The notes under the pieces: model-generated
What the model was told of the DNA's origin: nothing
The model's input: only the letters and a program-made list of their open reading frames with translations
Databases searched by the model: none
Assembly (NCBI GenBank): GCA_963702075.1
Contig: OY969703.1
Span: 744,001 to 808,000 of the forward strand
Length of the DNA: 64,000 nt
Source of the DNA: VAYN01 sp963702075
Lineage (GTDB): Bacteria; Actinomycetota; Thermoleophilia; Solirubrobacterales; 70-9
Direction: 5' to 3'
Position numbers and translations under genes: made by a program
Shown here: positions 8,424 through 16,379 of the stretch, piece after piece
How positions within the stretch are numbered: position 1 is the first letter of the stretch
Layout: the number at the start of each line of letters is the position of its first letter

Positions 8424-9529
8424 CTCACCCGGTGGAGAAACGCCGCGAGCCGGCGTTCGTAGAGGCGGGGATCGACGTTCCATGATTCCGTGTGGCCCGC
8501 TTCGGGGACCCGGAAGTAGGTGACCCAGCGCGGCAGCTCTTCGGCGAAGTCGTTACTGGTCGAGATCGGCACCACATCGTCCTCGGTTCCGTGGAAGAGC
8601 AGGATCGGCAGCTGGAAAGCGTCGGGGTGGCTGATCGCGTCGAGGCTCCCCCAGTCGGCGTCGATGCGGGCGCCGATCGCCCATTCCACCGGCTTGGCGA
8701 GGAAAGAAGGGAAGCCCATCTTGGTGGCATTGAACGAGAGGACCGCTTGCCAGTCGAGGACGGGAGCGTCGAGGACCAGCCCGGCGACCTTCGGCGCCAA
8801 GGGCGAGCGCTCCATGAATTGGGCGACGATCGCGCCTCCCATCGAGTAGCCGACGAGGACGAGGCGCTTGGCCCCGTGGGCGAGCGCGTACCGCGCCGCG
8901 GCGCCGAGATCGCGCCACTCGGTCAACCCCATGTGGTGGAAGCCGTCGGGGCTGGGCGAGGCCCCGAGGTCCTCGCGGTAGGTGATCAGGAGAGTGGGGA
9001 GGCCGGCGCGGTGCAGGGCGGGAACCACCCGCAGTCCCGTCTCGGGCGTGCTGTTGATGCCGTGGACGACGATCGCCCACGTGTGCTCGCGACCGGGGAC
9101 GAACCAGGCCGGCATGGGCCCGACTTCATCGCGGATCGGGACCGTCGCAGAGGGGATGCCGAGGGCCGAGGACGGGTCTCCCGCCCAGACCTCCGGGTTG
9201 AACGCGACCTCCATTTCCGGCGCCAGGTAGCCGTCGAGCGCACGCAGCCGCCTCGTCACCGTCTGGTCGTCTTCGGCGACGATCGCCCCGACGATCGCCC
9301 TTCCGCCCTGCCACTCGATCCCGTAGACCCCGGGACGCCGGCTCTCCTCCGTGCTCTCGAGCACGATCCGGCCCTTCGGCAGCGACTCGACCGTGATGTC
9401 AGTGGGCCAAGGCGAGTGGTCCGGAACCAGCACCGCGGAGGAGAAATGCCAAGCCGCGGCCACGCCTGCCGCGAGCGCGACGATCGCCACCGCTGCGCAG
9501 GCGACGAGCGCCCACCGTTTGCGCGACAC
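8420..9529 (-). CDS. Membrane-anchored alpha/beta hydrolase
   Basis: 369 residues. An N-terminal hydrophobic segment (about 7-26) acts as signal or anchor. A ~110-residue region precedes the hydrolase core, which shows HGINS, the nucleophile elbow VGYSMGGAI (Ser, about residue 228), the acid in FHGTEDDVVP and the His in PEAGHTESW. The core resembles serine aminopeptidase-like (BAAT/lysophospholipase) hydrolases. It starts 9 bp after the stop of the diiron/SCP2 gene on the same strand, so the two form an operon, hinting at lipid or ester chemistry. The stop shares CTAG with the convergent amidase. Confidence 0.85.
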   Translation of the reverse strand: MSRKRWALVACAAVAIVALAAGVAAAWHFSSAVLVPDHSPWPTDITVESLPKGRIVLESTEESRRPGVYGIEWQGGRAIVGAIVAEDDQTVTRRLRALDGYLAPEMEVAFNPEVWAGDPSSALGIPSATVPIRDEVGPMPAWFVPGREHTWAIVVHGINSTPETGLRVVPALHRAGLPTLLITYREDLGASPSPDGFHHMGLTEWRDLGAAARYALAHGAKRLVLVGYSMGGAIVAQFMERSPLAPKVAGLVLDAPVLDWQAVLSFNATKMGFPSFLAKPVEWAIGARIDADWGSLDAISHPDAFQLPILLFHGTEDDVVPISTSNDFAEELPRWVTYFRVPEAGHTESWNVDPRLYERRLAAFLHRVS

Positions 9530-9538
9530 GGCTGCCTC

Positions 9539-10825
9539 TCAGTTGAAGACCTTGCGCACCCGCGCCAGGTCGCGGACCTTGCCGCGCGGGCGGATACGGC
9601 GCTGCAGCATCATCTTCAGCTGGTTGGCGTCGGGCTTGCCGGCGGCGATCCAGTCGGCCCAGCTGGTCTCGATGGTGACGTTCGGGCTCGGCGCTTCGCC
9701 GGCCTCGGCGCGGGTCGAGCCGTTGTCGAGGACCAGGTGCCACGGTTCGGCGTCGGTGAACCGCCACTGCAGGACGAAGGGCGACCCGTTGGCGGCGGCG
9801 GGGTCGGCGACGCGGGTGAGGATGTCGAAGTGGATCCGCTGCAGCTCGGGCGAGGCTTCGGGCGTCTTCGCACCCGGGTTGCCGACGACGCCGGCCATCA
9901 GCAGCTTCACCTGCTCGGCGGCGACCTCATCCTCGGATTTGTCGGGGTCGAAGGGGAAGACGCCGGGGGGCATCTCCTCGGTCGGGTAGCCGATCGTCCG
10001 CCAGCGCTGCCGCACGAGTTTGAAGCCGAAGGCGATGATCTCCTCGATCGAGAAGCCGTAGCACTCGGTGTAGGAGCGGTCGAGGCCCGGGGGCGAGAAG
10101 ACGCCGGGCATGTAGGGCATGACTTCCTTCAGCAGCTCGACCACCGCCGCCCGGTTCTCCTGCCAGCCGGGCGCGCCCTCCTCGAGCAGTTCGGAGAGGA
10201 CCTTGACGCCGAAGCCGATGTGGCGCTGCTCGTCGCGGGAGACGTTGGCCATCCCCTCGCTGAAGCCGGGCATCGTCTCTTCGGAGGCGAAGAAGTCCTC
10301 GATGAAGTGCTGGCCGGGCTGGGCGAGGCTGCCCTCGACGATCAGGTGGTAGAGGGTGATCGCCTGGGCGAACTTCGCCACCGAGCGGTCCTTGCGCAGT
10401 TCCTCGGCCATCCGGTCGAGGCGGTCGAAGACGCCGCGGTAGCCCCAGTTCAGCTGCGGCAGGGTGGAGGAGAGCGTCTGCCGCACGGACTCGCCGCCGA
10501 CCCCGATCACCTCCTTGAAGAAGCGATGGAAGAAGATCGAGTGACGGACCTCGTCGACCTGCTGGGTCGCCAGGAAGTAGGACTGCTCCTCGGTCGGGGC
10601 GGCGGTGATGTAGGGGGCGAGCGTGTCGGCGACCCGGTCCTCGCCGTAATAGAACATCGAGTAGATCCACATCGCCGAGCGCCGCTGGATGTCGCTCAAT
10701 CCCTGCCAGCCTTCGCGGTCCTTCGACATGTCGATGTCGTAGGCGCTCCAGTTCCCCTGCTCCCAGCGCTGGTACAGATCCTCGTAGGTGATGTTGTCCA
10801 TCAAACGCTGGGAAGCGACGCTCAT
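9539..10825 (-). CDS. Ferritin-like diiron protein fused to a C-terminal SCP2 domain
   Basis: 428 residues in two parts. Residues ~10-290 are a ribonucleotide-reductase-R2-like helical bundle with all six diiron ligands visible: Glu62, Glu92 and His95 (DEVRH), Glu164, Glu199 and His202 (DEQRH). Residues ~325-428 resemble the sterol carrier protein 2 fold (FVLQWRF, WHLVLDNG, KLMLQRRIRPRG-like end), a lipid-binding domain. The fusion suggests an O2-dependent oxidase acting on a bound hydrophobic molecule. The R2 radical Tyr role cannot be judged, and no large reductase subunit is nearby. AAAGGAG lies before the ATG. Cotranscribed with the downstream alpha/beta hydrolase. Confidence 0.85.
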   Translation of the reverse strand: MSVASQRLMDNITYEDLYQRWEQGNWSAYDIDMSKDREGWQGLSDIQRRSAMWIYSMFYYGEDRVADTLAPYITAAPTEEQSYFLATQQVDEVRHSIFFHRFFKEVIGVGGESVRQTLSSTLPQLNWGYRGVFDRLDRMAEELRKDRSVAKFAQAITLYHLIVEGSLAQPGQHFIEDFFASEETMPGFSEGMANVSRDEQRHIGFGVKVLSELLEEGAPGWQENRAAVVELLKEVMPYMPGVFSPPGLDRSYTECYGFSIEEIIAFGFKLVRQRWRTIGYPTEEMPPGVFPFDPDKSEDEVAAEQVKLLMAGVVGNPGAKTPEASPELQRIHFDILTRVADPAAANGSPFVLQWRFTDAEPWHLVLDNGSTRAEAGEAPSPNVTIETSWADWIAAGKPDANQLKMMLQRRIRPRGKVRDLARVRKVFN

Positions 10826-10866
10826 CTCGTCTCCTTTTGGTGTCGCAATAGAACACCGGGAGCCTA

Positions 10867-10898
10867 GCGCGATCCTGGCCAGCTAGCCAGGATCGCGC
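10867..10898 (-). terminator. Perfect 13-bp hairpin between lipase and diiron genes
   Basis: Stem 10867-10879 with 10886-10898, loop CAGCTA, no mismatch. It lies downstream of neither start but 24 bp before the lipase stop boundary on the plus strand, so it follows the lipase gene in its own direction. Confidence 0.65.
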
Positions 10899-10921
10899 CG
10901 GAAACTCCAGCTCCGCAGCCG

Positions 10922-11587
10922 CTATTTGACGAATTCGCGGACTTCTTTGTAAACCGTTTCGTCAGTCGTCAGAGCCGTGTGCGACATGCACGCGGTTTTG
11001 TGATTCGTCGCGCCGCTGAGGATGACGCTTTCGTCGGGGTTGATGATTTCGTCGCAGGGCGACCACCAGGTGCCGTAGTTGACGGTGCCCGGGGTCTCGT
11101 CGCCGGCGTTCAATTCGCTGAGGAATTTGGAGCCGACCTGCATCTCTTGGCAGGCGACCTGGAAGGAGCAGGCGTTGGCGGTTTCGGTGCCGTGGTTGGG
11201 GCCGCCGAGGGAGACCCAGTCGTCGACCTTCGATTCGCCGCCGAGGAACTTGATGTACCAGCGGGTATTGAGGCTGCCCATCGAGTGGGCGATGATGTCC
11301 ACCTTCGTCGCCCCGGGGTTGTTTTTCAGCAGCGTTTCAACGTGGGACTTGACTTCTTTTTCCGCGTCGATCTTGTTCGACTGCGAGGTGTTGTAGCTGT
11401 AGGCCATCAGGGCCGATTTCGCATAGCCGTCTTTTTCGAAGCGGCCGATCATCGTGTTCCACAGCGATGCACTCTCGCTCCAGCCGTGCACGAACAGGAT
11501 CGGGTCCTGAGCCGATGCGGTGGCCGGGACCGCGGCCGCGACGCAGAGGGCCATCGCTGCGGCGACGGCCATGAACCGTTTCTTCAT
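10922..11587 (-). CDS. Secreted lipase/esterase (class 2 lipase-like)
   Basis: 221 residues with a Sec signal peptide (MKKRF, hydrophobic core, ATASAQD cleavage near residue 26). The mature protein starts at once with DPILFVHGW, the oxyanion strand. Catalytic residues are visible: Ser in IIAHSMGSLN, Asp in SPCDEIINPDESV, and His near the end in MSHTALTTD. Four Cys residues may form disulfides outside the cell. Length and layout match short secreted triacylglycerol lipases such as Bacillus LipA. Glu is written mostly as GAA, unlike cytosolic neighbours. AGGAGAGACC precedes the ATG. Confidence 0.88.
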   Translation of the reverse strand: MKKRFMAVAAAMALCVAAAVPATASAQDPILFVHGWSESASLWNTMIGRFEKDGYAKSALMAYSYNTSQSNKIDAEKEVKSHVETLLKNNPGATKVDIIAHSMGSLNTRWYIKFLGGESKVDDWVSLGGPNHGTETANACSFQVACQEMQVGSKFLSELNAGDETPGTVNYGTWWSPCDEIINPDESVILSGATNHKTACMSHTALTTDETVYKEVREFVK

Positions 11588-11642
11588 GGTCTCTCCTATC
11601 TGACGTAGCAGGCGCCTCCCTAGCGCGCTGCGAGATTACACA

Positions 11643-11648
11643 ATTATA
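11643..11648 (-). promoter_or_regulatory. Consensus -10 box (TATAAT) for the lipase
   Basis: On the minus strand TATAAT lies about 56 bp upstream of the lipase ATG, in a locally AT-rich patch. No clear -35 is seen; TG two bases before it could act as an imperfect extended -10. Confidence 0.5.
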
Positions 11649-11675
11649 TGCAGAGGTTCTGAGTAGTGGGCGAAA

Positions 11676-13193
11676 CTAGGTGCGACTGCTCTGCTCGGCT
11701 GCCGCCGGCGCCTCGATCTCGCGCTTGAGGATCTTCCCCGTCGGCCCTTTTGGCAGCTCGTCCATGAACCAGACGATCCGCGGGTACTTGTAGGCGGCGA
11801 TCCGCTCCTTCACGTACGCGCTGACCTCCTCCGGCGCCAGCTCCTCGCCTTCGTGGAGAACGACGACGGCGCCGATCTCCTCGCCCCACTCGTCGTGGGG
11901 GACGCCGAGGACCGCCGCTTCGCGGATCTTCGGGTGCTCGTAGAGAACCTCCTCGACCTCGCGCGGGTAGACGTTGTAGCCGCCGCGGATGATCAGGTCC
12001 TTCTTGCGGTCGACGATGAAGAAGTAGCCGTCCTCGTCGACTTTGGCCATGTCGCCGCTGTGGAACCAGCCGCCGCGCATCGCCTCCTCGGTCGCCTCGG
12101 GCCGCTGCCAGTACCCCTTCATGATGTTGTGGCCGCGGATCACGATCTCGCCGACCTCGCCCGACGGCACCTCCTCGTCATCCTCGTCGACCAACTTCAT
12201 CTCCACCTCTTCGATTGGAGTGCCGATCGACCCGGGCTTGCGTGGCCGGCCCGGGTGGTTGGTGCAGGCGACCGGCGAGGTCTCCGAGAGGCCGTAGCCC
12301 TCCAGGAGCTCGCAGTCGAATGCCTCCTCGAATCCGCGCAGCACCTCGACCGGCATCGAAGCGCCGCCGGTGATGCAGATCCGCAGGTTCGAGGTGTCGC
12401 AATCCTCCCGGCCGGGGTGGTGCAGCAGCGCCCCGTACATCGTCGGCACGCCATAGAAGTGGGTGACGCCGTCGCGCTGCATGATCTCCAGTGCCTCGCC
12501 GGGGTCGAATTTCGGCAGCAGGGTGAGGGTGGCCCCGACCCGCAGCGAGGCGTTCATGCTCACGGTCTGGCCGAAAGAGTGGAAGAGCGGGAGGGCGCCG
12601 AGGACGATGTCGCCGGCCTTGACGTTGGAGGTGGTGCGAGAAGAGATGTCGGAGTTGCGCGAGAGGTTGAAGTGGGTCAGCTCCGCCCCCTTCGGTTTCC
12701 CGGTCGTGCCGGAGGTGTAGAGGATGACGGCGGTGTCCTCTTCGTCGGTGTCGGCGAGCTCGGTGCCCGGCTCCCGGTCGCCGAGCAGCTCGGCGAAACC
12801 TTCCGGCTCGACCTCTAGCAACTTCGTGCCCGCGTCCTCGGCGCCCCCGCGTGCCTCCTCGGCGAAGCCATGCCAGGCGAGCAGCAGCTTCGCGCCGGAA
12901 TCCTCGAGGTAGAAGGCGATCTCGCGCCGCTTCAGCAGCACGTTCATCGGCACGACGACGCCCCCGGCGCGAAGAACGCCGTAGTAGGAGATCGGGAACT
13001 CGAGGACGTTGGGCAGCATCACGCCGACGCGGTCCCCCTGCTGCAAGCCCTGCTCGCGCAGCCACGCCGCCAGGCGGGCGCTGCGGTCGTCCAGTTCCGC
13101 GTAGGTCAGCTCCAGTGGGCCGAGGCGGACGGCAACGGCCTCCGGTGCCCGCGCGGCGCTGTCGGTGACGATCGAAGCGAGATTCAGGCTCAT
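11676..13193 (-). CDS. Long-chain acyl-CoA synthetase (AMP-binding family)
   Basis: 505 residues from the second of two adjacent ATGs (13193; the other is 13196), preferred because GGAGGA is better spaced. It activates a carboxylic acid with ATP to an acyl-AMP and then to the CoA thioester. The AMP-binding loop YTSGTTGKPKGAELTH, the central GYGLSETSPV motif, the GWFHSGD hinge region and the C-terminal KDLIIRGGYNVYPREVE and PTGKILKRE (catalytic Lys) are all present. It is a single gene with no acyl carrier or dehydrogenase genes beside it, so a general fatty-acid ligase role is most likely. Confidence 0.93.
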   Translation of the reverse strand: MSLNLASIVTDSAARAPEAVAVRLGPLELTYAELDDRSARLAAWLREQGLQQGDRVGVMLPNVLEFPISYYGVLRAGGVVVPMNVLLKRREIAFYLEDSGAKLLLAWHGFAEEARGGAEDAGTKLLEVEPEGFAELLGDREPGTELADTDEEDTAVILYTSGTTGKPKGAELTHFNLSRNSDISSRTTSNVKAGDIVLGALPLFHSFGQTVSMNASLRVGATLTLLPKFDPGEALEIMQRDGVTHFYGVPTMYGALLHHPGREDCDTSNLRICITGGASMPVEVLRGFEEAFDCELLEGYGLSETSPVACTNHPGRPRKPGSIGTPIEEVEMKLVDEDDEEVPSGEVGEIVIRGHNIMKGYWQRPEATEEAMRGGWFHSGDMAKVDEDGYFFIVDRKKDLIIRGGYNVYPREVEEVLYEHPKIREAAVLGVPHDEWGEEIGAVVVLHEGEELAPEEVSAYVKERIAAYKYPRIVWFMDELPKGPTGKILKREIEAPAAAEQSSRT

Positions 13194-13268
13194 CATTCCT
13201 CCCCAGTCACGCAGTTGTTGCCTCGACCAGTCTAAGCCCCCCTTCCAAAGGAGGAGAGCAGGCTTCGT

Positions 13269-13274
13269 TAGGCT
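13269..13274 (+). promoter_or_regulatory. Candidate -10 box (TAGGCT), leaderless start of 13282 gene
   Basis: TAGGCT ends 7 nt before the ATG at 13282, and no Shine-Dalgarno site intervenes. Confidence 0.45.
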
Positions 13275-13281
13275 CGCCGCG

Positions 13282-13551
13282 ATGGAGGACCTGGGCGTTG
13301 CAATCTCATACCTCGTGCTGAAGCGCGGGACCCCCGTCTACTCCCGCGACGGGGAGAAGCTCGGACGGGTGACCCGCGTCCTCGGCGATCGCCCAACCCA
13401 CATCTTCGATGGAATCATCTTCGACACCAGCGCGGGGCCCGGCGGGCACCGCTTCGTCGACGCTCCCGAGGTCGAGTCGATCCATGAGCGCGGGGTCGTG
13501 CTGAGGATCGACGCGGCCGAGGTGGAGTCGCTGCCGAAACGGCGGCGCTAG
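13282..13551 (+). CDS. PRC-barrel-like small protein
   Basis: 89 residues. The core GTPVYSRDGEKLGRVTRV followed by FDGIIFDT and RFVDAPEVESIHERGVVLRI matches the beta-rich PRC-barrel fold found in RimM, photosynthetic reaction centre H subunits and many small adaptor proteins. No membrane segment or catalytic residue is seen. The ATG at 13282 is chosen because a TAGGCT box lies 7 nt upstream, although the frame is open further left. Partner unknown. Confidence 0.75.
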   Translation: MEDLGVAISYLVLKRGTPVYSRDGEKLGRVTRVLGDRPTHIFDGIIFDTSAGPGGHRFVDAPEVESIHERGVVLRIDAAEVESLPKRRR

Positions 13552-13573
13552 ACCGCTGTCCAGGTCCTTTGCA

Positions 13574-13579
13574 TAAGAT
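13574..13579 (+). promoter_or_regulatory. Candidate -10 box (TAAGAT), leaderless start of FKBP 1
   Basis: TAAGAT ends 7 nt before the ATG at 13587. This supports that ATG over the in-frame ATG at 13578, which overlaps the box. Confidence 0.5.
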
Positions 13580-13586
13580 GCCGCCG

Positions 13587-14093
13587 ATGCGGCGGTTTCT
13601 CTTGATCATTGGTGCGTGTCTCGCCTTGGCCATCGTCGGCTGTGGGAGCGACTCCTCGACGACGTCCTCGTCCTCGAATGAAGAGACCACGGCGCCGAAG
13701 GAAAAGGAACCCGCGGCGAAGACCAAGACGAAGCCGAAGGTGACGGTTCCGAAGGGGACGCCGCCGAAGAAGCTGGAAGTCAAGGATCTGGAAGAAGGCA
13801 ACGGCGCCAGCGCCAAGGCAGGCGACACCGTGACTGTCAATTACGTCGGCGTCGACTACAAGACCGGCAAAGAATTCGACGCTTCCTGGGATCGCGGCGA
13901 ACCGTTCACCTTCGCGCTCGGCGCCGGAGAAGTAATCCCAGGCTGGGATCAGGGCATCGCAGGAATGAAGGTCGGCGGCAGGCGCGAGCTGATCATTCCT
14001 CCCAGCCTCGGCTATGGCGCAGCCGGTGCTCCGCCGGCGATTCCGCCCAACGAAACGCTGATCTTCGTCGTAGACCTCGAAGCGGTCGAATAA
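13587..14093 (+). CDS. FKBP-type peptidyl-prolyl isomerase, lipoprotein 1
   Basis: 168 residues. A short lipoprotein signal ends in LAIVGC (lipobox Cys about residue 19). A Ser/Thr/Glu/Lys linker with PKEKEPAAKTKTKPK follows, then one FKBP domain (about 70-168): VTVNYVGVDYKTGKEFDASW, FTFALGAGEVIPGWDQGI, RRELIIPPSLGYG and ETLIFVVDLEAVE. The enzyme catalyses proline cis-trans isomerisation outside the membrane. It sits directly before a paralogue with the same layout. Glu is almost all GAA (about 13 GAA to 2 GAG by hand count). Confidence 0.93.
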   Translation: MRRFLLIIGACLALAIVGCGSDSSTTSSSSNEETTAPKEKEPAAKTKTKPKVTVPKGTPPKKLEVKDLEEGNGASAKAGDTVTVNYVGVDYKTGKEFDASWDRGEPFTFALGAGEVIPGWDQGIAGMKVGGRRELIIPPSLGYGAAGAPPAIPPNETLIFVVDLEAVE

Positions 14094-14159
14094 GCGATCG
14101 CCGCGGCACGTGGCCTAGAGCCGCTGCTTAAAGGGTTCCGTTGGTGTGGCCTGATCGCT

Positions 14160-14165
14160 TAGGAT
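14160..14165 (+). promoter_or_regulatory. Candidate -10 box (TAGGAT), leaderless start of FKBP 2
   Basis: TAGGAT ends 8 nt before the ATG at 14174, giving the second FKBP its own promoter instead of only read-through. Confidence 0.45.
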
Positions 14166-14173
14166 GCCGCACG

Positions 14174-14749
14174 ATGCCGAAACTTCTCTTGACCATCGCC
14201 GCGGTCTTCGCCCTGCTCCTCGCCGCCGGCTGCGGTAGCGGCTCCTCGTCGAGCGAAACTTCCTCGGGAGATTCGAGTGAAGCGACGACGGGTTCCGGGA
14301 AGTTCAAGATCCCCGTCGACGGGAAGCCGCCGACTCGGACCGAAAAGGAAGTCGAGGCGAAATGGGACGGTAAGGGCCTGCTGGGGCCGCAGCCAAAGCC
14401 GATCGTTCCGAAGGGGACTCCGCCCGAAGAACTCGTCGTCCAGGACTTGATCAAGGGCAAGGGTCGCTCCGCCCATAAAGGGGACGAAATCACCGTTCAG
14501 TACGTCGGCGTGAACTACCGGAACGGGGAAGAATTCGACGCCTCCTGGCGCTACGGGAAACCGTTCACCTTCGAACTCGGCGCCGGCTTCGTCGTCCCGG
14601 GTTGGGAAGAAGGACTCGAAGGGATGGAAGTGGGTGCTCAGCGCGAGCTGATAATTCCGCCCGAACTTGGCTACGGCTACCGCCGCCAGGAAGGCATCCC
14701 GCCGGGGTCGACTCTCGTCTTCGTGGTTGACCTGCTCAAGGTCGAATAG
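14174..14749 (+). CDS. FKBP-type peptidyl-prolyl isomerase, lipoprotein 2
   Basis: 191 residues, a tandem paralogue of the gene 80 bp upstream. Lipoprotein signal with LLLAAGC (Cys near residue 18), a Ser-rich stretch, a longer linker (about 30-85) ending in VPKGTPPEELVVQDL, and one FKBP domain: EITVQYVGVNYRNGEEFDASW, FVVPGWEEGLEGMEVGAQ, RELIIPPELGYGYRRQ, TLVFVVDLLKVE. The linker motif VPKGTPP is shared by both copies. About 18 Glu codons are GAA against 2 GAG. Both enzymes should fold exported proteins at the membrane surface. Confidence 0.93.
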   Translation: MPKLLLTIAAVFALLLAAGCGSGSSSSETSSGDSSEATTGSGKFKIPVDGKPPTRTEKEVEAKWDGKGLLGPQPKPIVPKGTPPEELVVQDLIKGKGRSAHKGDEITVQYVGVNYRNGEEFDASWRYGKPFTFELGAGFVVPGWEEGLEGMEVGAQRELIIPPELGYGYRRQEGIPPGSTLVFVVDLLKVE

Positions 14750-14795
14750 CCACTCTCCGTCTCACCGGTAGGCGCCGGCGCGGCATTATCGTCGC

Positions 14796-15824
14796 GTGGT
14801 GCGACCCCCGCTACCGGAACGACTGACGGCGCAGGCGCTGGCCGGCGAGCCGCTGCGCTCGGCCGAGCAGGTGGCCGAGCGGCTGCTGGCAGTGCAGGGG
14901 CAGGACCCGCGCGGGGCGCGGCTGGCGGTACGGGCACGCACGGAGGGCGTCACCGCGGGCGACGTCGACCGGGCGCTGAGCGAGGAGCGCTCGCTGCTGA
15001 TCACCTGGCTCAACCGCGGCACCCTCCATCTGGTCCGCAGCGAGGACTACCCGTGGCTGCACGCGCTGACCACGCCACCGCTCTTGACCTCGAGCTCGCG
15101 GCGGCTGCGGCAGGAGGGGGTTAGCGAGGACGCGGCCGAGAAGGGCGTGGGGGTGATCGAGCGAGCGCTCGCCGAGGAGGGGCCGCTGACGCGCCCGCAG
15201 CTGCGCGAGCGCCTGGACGCGGCCGGGTTGCCGACGGCAGGACAGGCGCTCGTCCACCTGCTCTTCCTGGCGACGCTGCGCGGGATCGCGGTCCGCGGGC
15301 CGGTGGTCGGGAAGGAGCACGCCTTCGTCCTCGTCCGGGACTGGCTGGGCGAGCCGCAGCTGGTTGATCGCGAGCAGGCGTTGGCGGAGCTGGCGCGGCG
15401 CTATTTGGTCGGGCACGCGCCGGCCAACGACCGCGACCTGGCGCGCTGGTCCGGCCTACCGCTGCGCGACGCGCGGGCGGGGCTGGCGGCGATCTCGAAG
15501 CAGCTGGTCGAGCGTGAGGACGGGCTGGTTGAGCTGAAGAAGACGCCACCGGCGGCGCCGGTCCCACCGCCGCGCCTGCTCGGCCCTTTCGACCCGGTCC
15601 TGCTCGGCTGGACCTCACGCGACGACATCATCGGCCAGCGCCGCACGCTGGTCACCGACAACGGCATCTTCCGCCCCTTTGCGATGGTCGAAGGCCGGGC
15701 GGTCGCCACCTGGCGCCTCGCCGGCGGCAAGGTGACGATCGAACACCTCGGCAAGGTGAAGAAGAAGGACGCGGCGGCGCTCGAGGCTGACGCCGCGCGC
15801 GTCCTCCAGTTTCTGGGCGCCTAG
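14796..15824 (+). CDS. Winged-helix protein of the AlkZ/YcaQ DNA glycosylase family
   Basis: 342 residues, matching the HTH_42 family whose studied members (AlkZ, YcaQ) remove bulky alkylated bases or unhook DNA crosslinks. The catalytic QxQ signature is present as AVQGQD (residues ~31-36). It is followed by repeated winged-helix-like segments (for example GPLTRPQLRERLDAAGL) and a C-terminal beta barrel-like part (WRLAGGKVTIEHL). Start GTG at 14796, with an alternative GTG three bases later. The TAG overlaps the convergent DUF4234 stop in CTAG 15821-15824. Family call is good; substrate is inference. Confidence 0.82.
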   Translation: MVRPPLPERLTAQALAGEPLRSAEQVAERLLAVQGQDPRGARLAVRARTEGVTAGDVDRALSEERSLLITWLNRGTLHLVRSEDYPWLHALTTPPLLTSSSRRLRQEGVSEDAAEKGVGVIERALAEEGPLTRPQLRERLDAAGLPTAGQALVHLLFLATLRGIAVRGPVVGKEHAFVLVRDWLGEPQLVDREQALAELARRYLVGHAPANDRDLARWSGLPLRDARAGLAAISKQLVEREDGLVELKKTPPAAPVPPPRLLGPFDPVLLGWTSRDDIIGQRRTLVTDNGIFRPFAMVEGRAVATWRLAGGKVTIEHLGKVKKKDAAALEADAARVLQFLGA

Positions 15825-16303
15825 CGCGCCGCCTCCGAGTCGTCGCTCTCCAGGCGCGGCGGCATCTCGTCGCGGGCAGGCGGGATCGCCCCGCCTGGCA
15901 GCGCCTCGGCCTCCTGCTCCCAGATGTGGTTGAGGGAGACCTGCAGGTAGGCCCAGAACGCGGGCGACAGGAGTAGATAGAGGATGATCGAGATCCAGCC
16001 GCTGACCGGCTCCTGGCCGGTCACCTTTGCGGCGCCCATGACCCGCTTGGTCCCGCGCCAGTAGGTGACGAGGGCGGGGATGATGATGATCCCGCCGGGG
16101 AACAGCGCCAGCACCGAGTTGGTCGGGTTCTGGCCGAGGTCGAAGCCCTTGGTCTCGCCGTACGCTTTCAGCTCCTTGTTGATCTTGTACCACCAGACTA
16201 GGTGGTAGATGCCGAGGGTGATGATCGGCAGCAGGGCCACGGCCCAGGGGCTTCGCACCTTCACCTCATGCTCGGTGCCGCGTAGTTTCATCTCGTAGGC
16301 CAT
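15821..16303 (-). CDS. DUF4234 family membrane protein
   Basis: 160 residues with the DUF4234 pattern: a charged N-terminus, then VRSPWAVALLPIITLGIYHLVWWYKINKELK, followed by more hydrophobic segments (about 75-95 and 105-125) and a polar C-terminal tail. Function is unknown in the family. The ATG at 16303 is preceded by GGAGAG; the frame remains open upstream but overlaps another gene. The stop overlaps the convergent AlkZ-like gene by 4 bp. Confidence 0.8.
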   Translation of the reverse strand: MAYEMKLRGTEHEVKVRSPWAVALLPIITLGIYHLVWWYKINKELKAYGETKGFDLGQNPTNSVLALFPGGIIIIPALVTYWRGTKRVMGAAKVTGQEPVSGWISIILYLLLSPAFWAYLQVSLNHIWEQEAEALPGGAIPPARDEMPPRLESDDSEAAR

Positions 16304-16379
16304 GTCTCTCCGTTTTTCGACAGGATGGTCACGGGCCTTTTCGGCAGTGGGGCGCCCGTTCCTTGATTTGACGACTGTC

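Noticed and set aside
9539..10825. Ribonucleotide reductase small subunit
   Set aside because: Diiron ligands fit, but there is no nrdA/nrdE partner and the SCP2 fusion is not seen in the reductase.
8492..10867. Plus-strand open frame of 791 codons
   Set aside because: It is the antisense shadow of the hydrolase and diiron/SCP2 genes; the protein is rich in Arg, Asp, Gly and Val typical of GC-rich shadow frames and has no motif.
14796..15824. Possible toxin-resistance AlkZ in a biosynthetic cluster
   Set aside because: The QxQ motif fits AlkZ-like enzymes, but there are no biosynthetic genes nearby.
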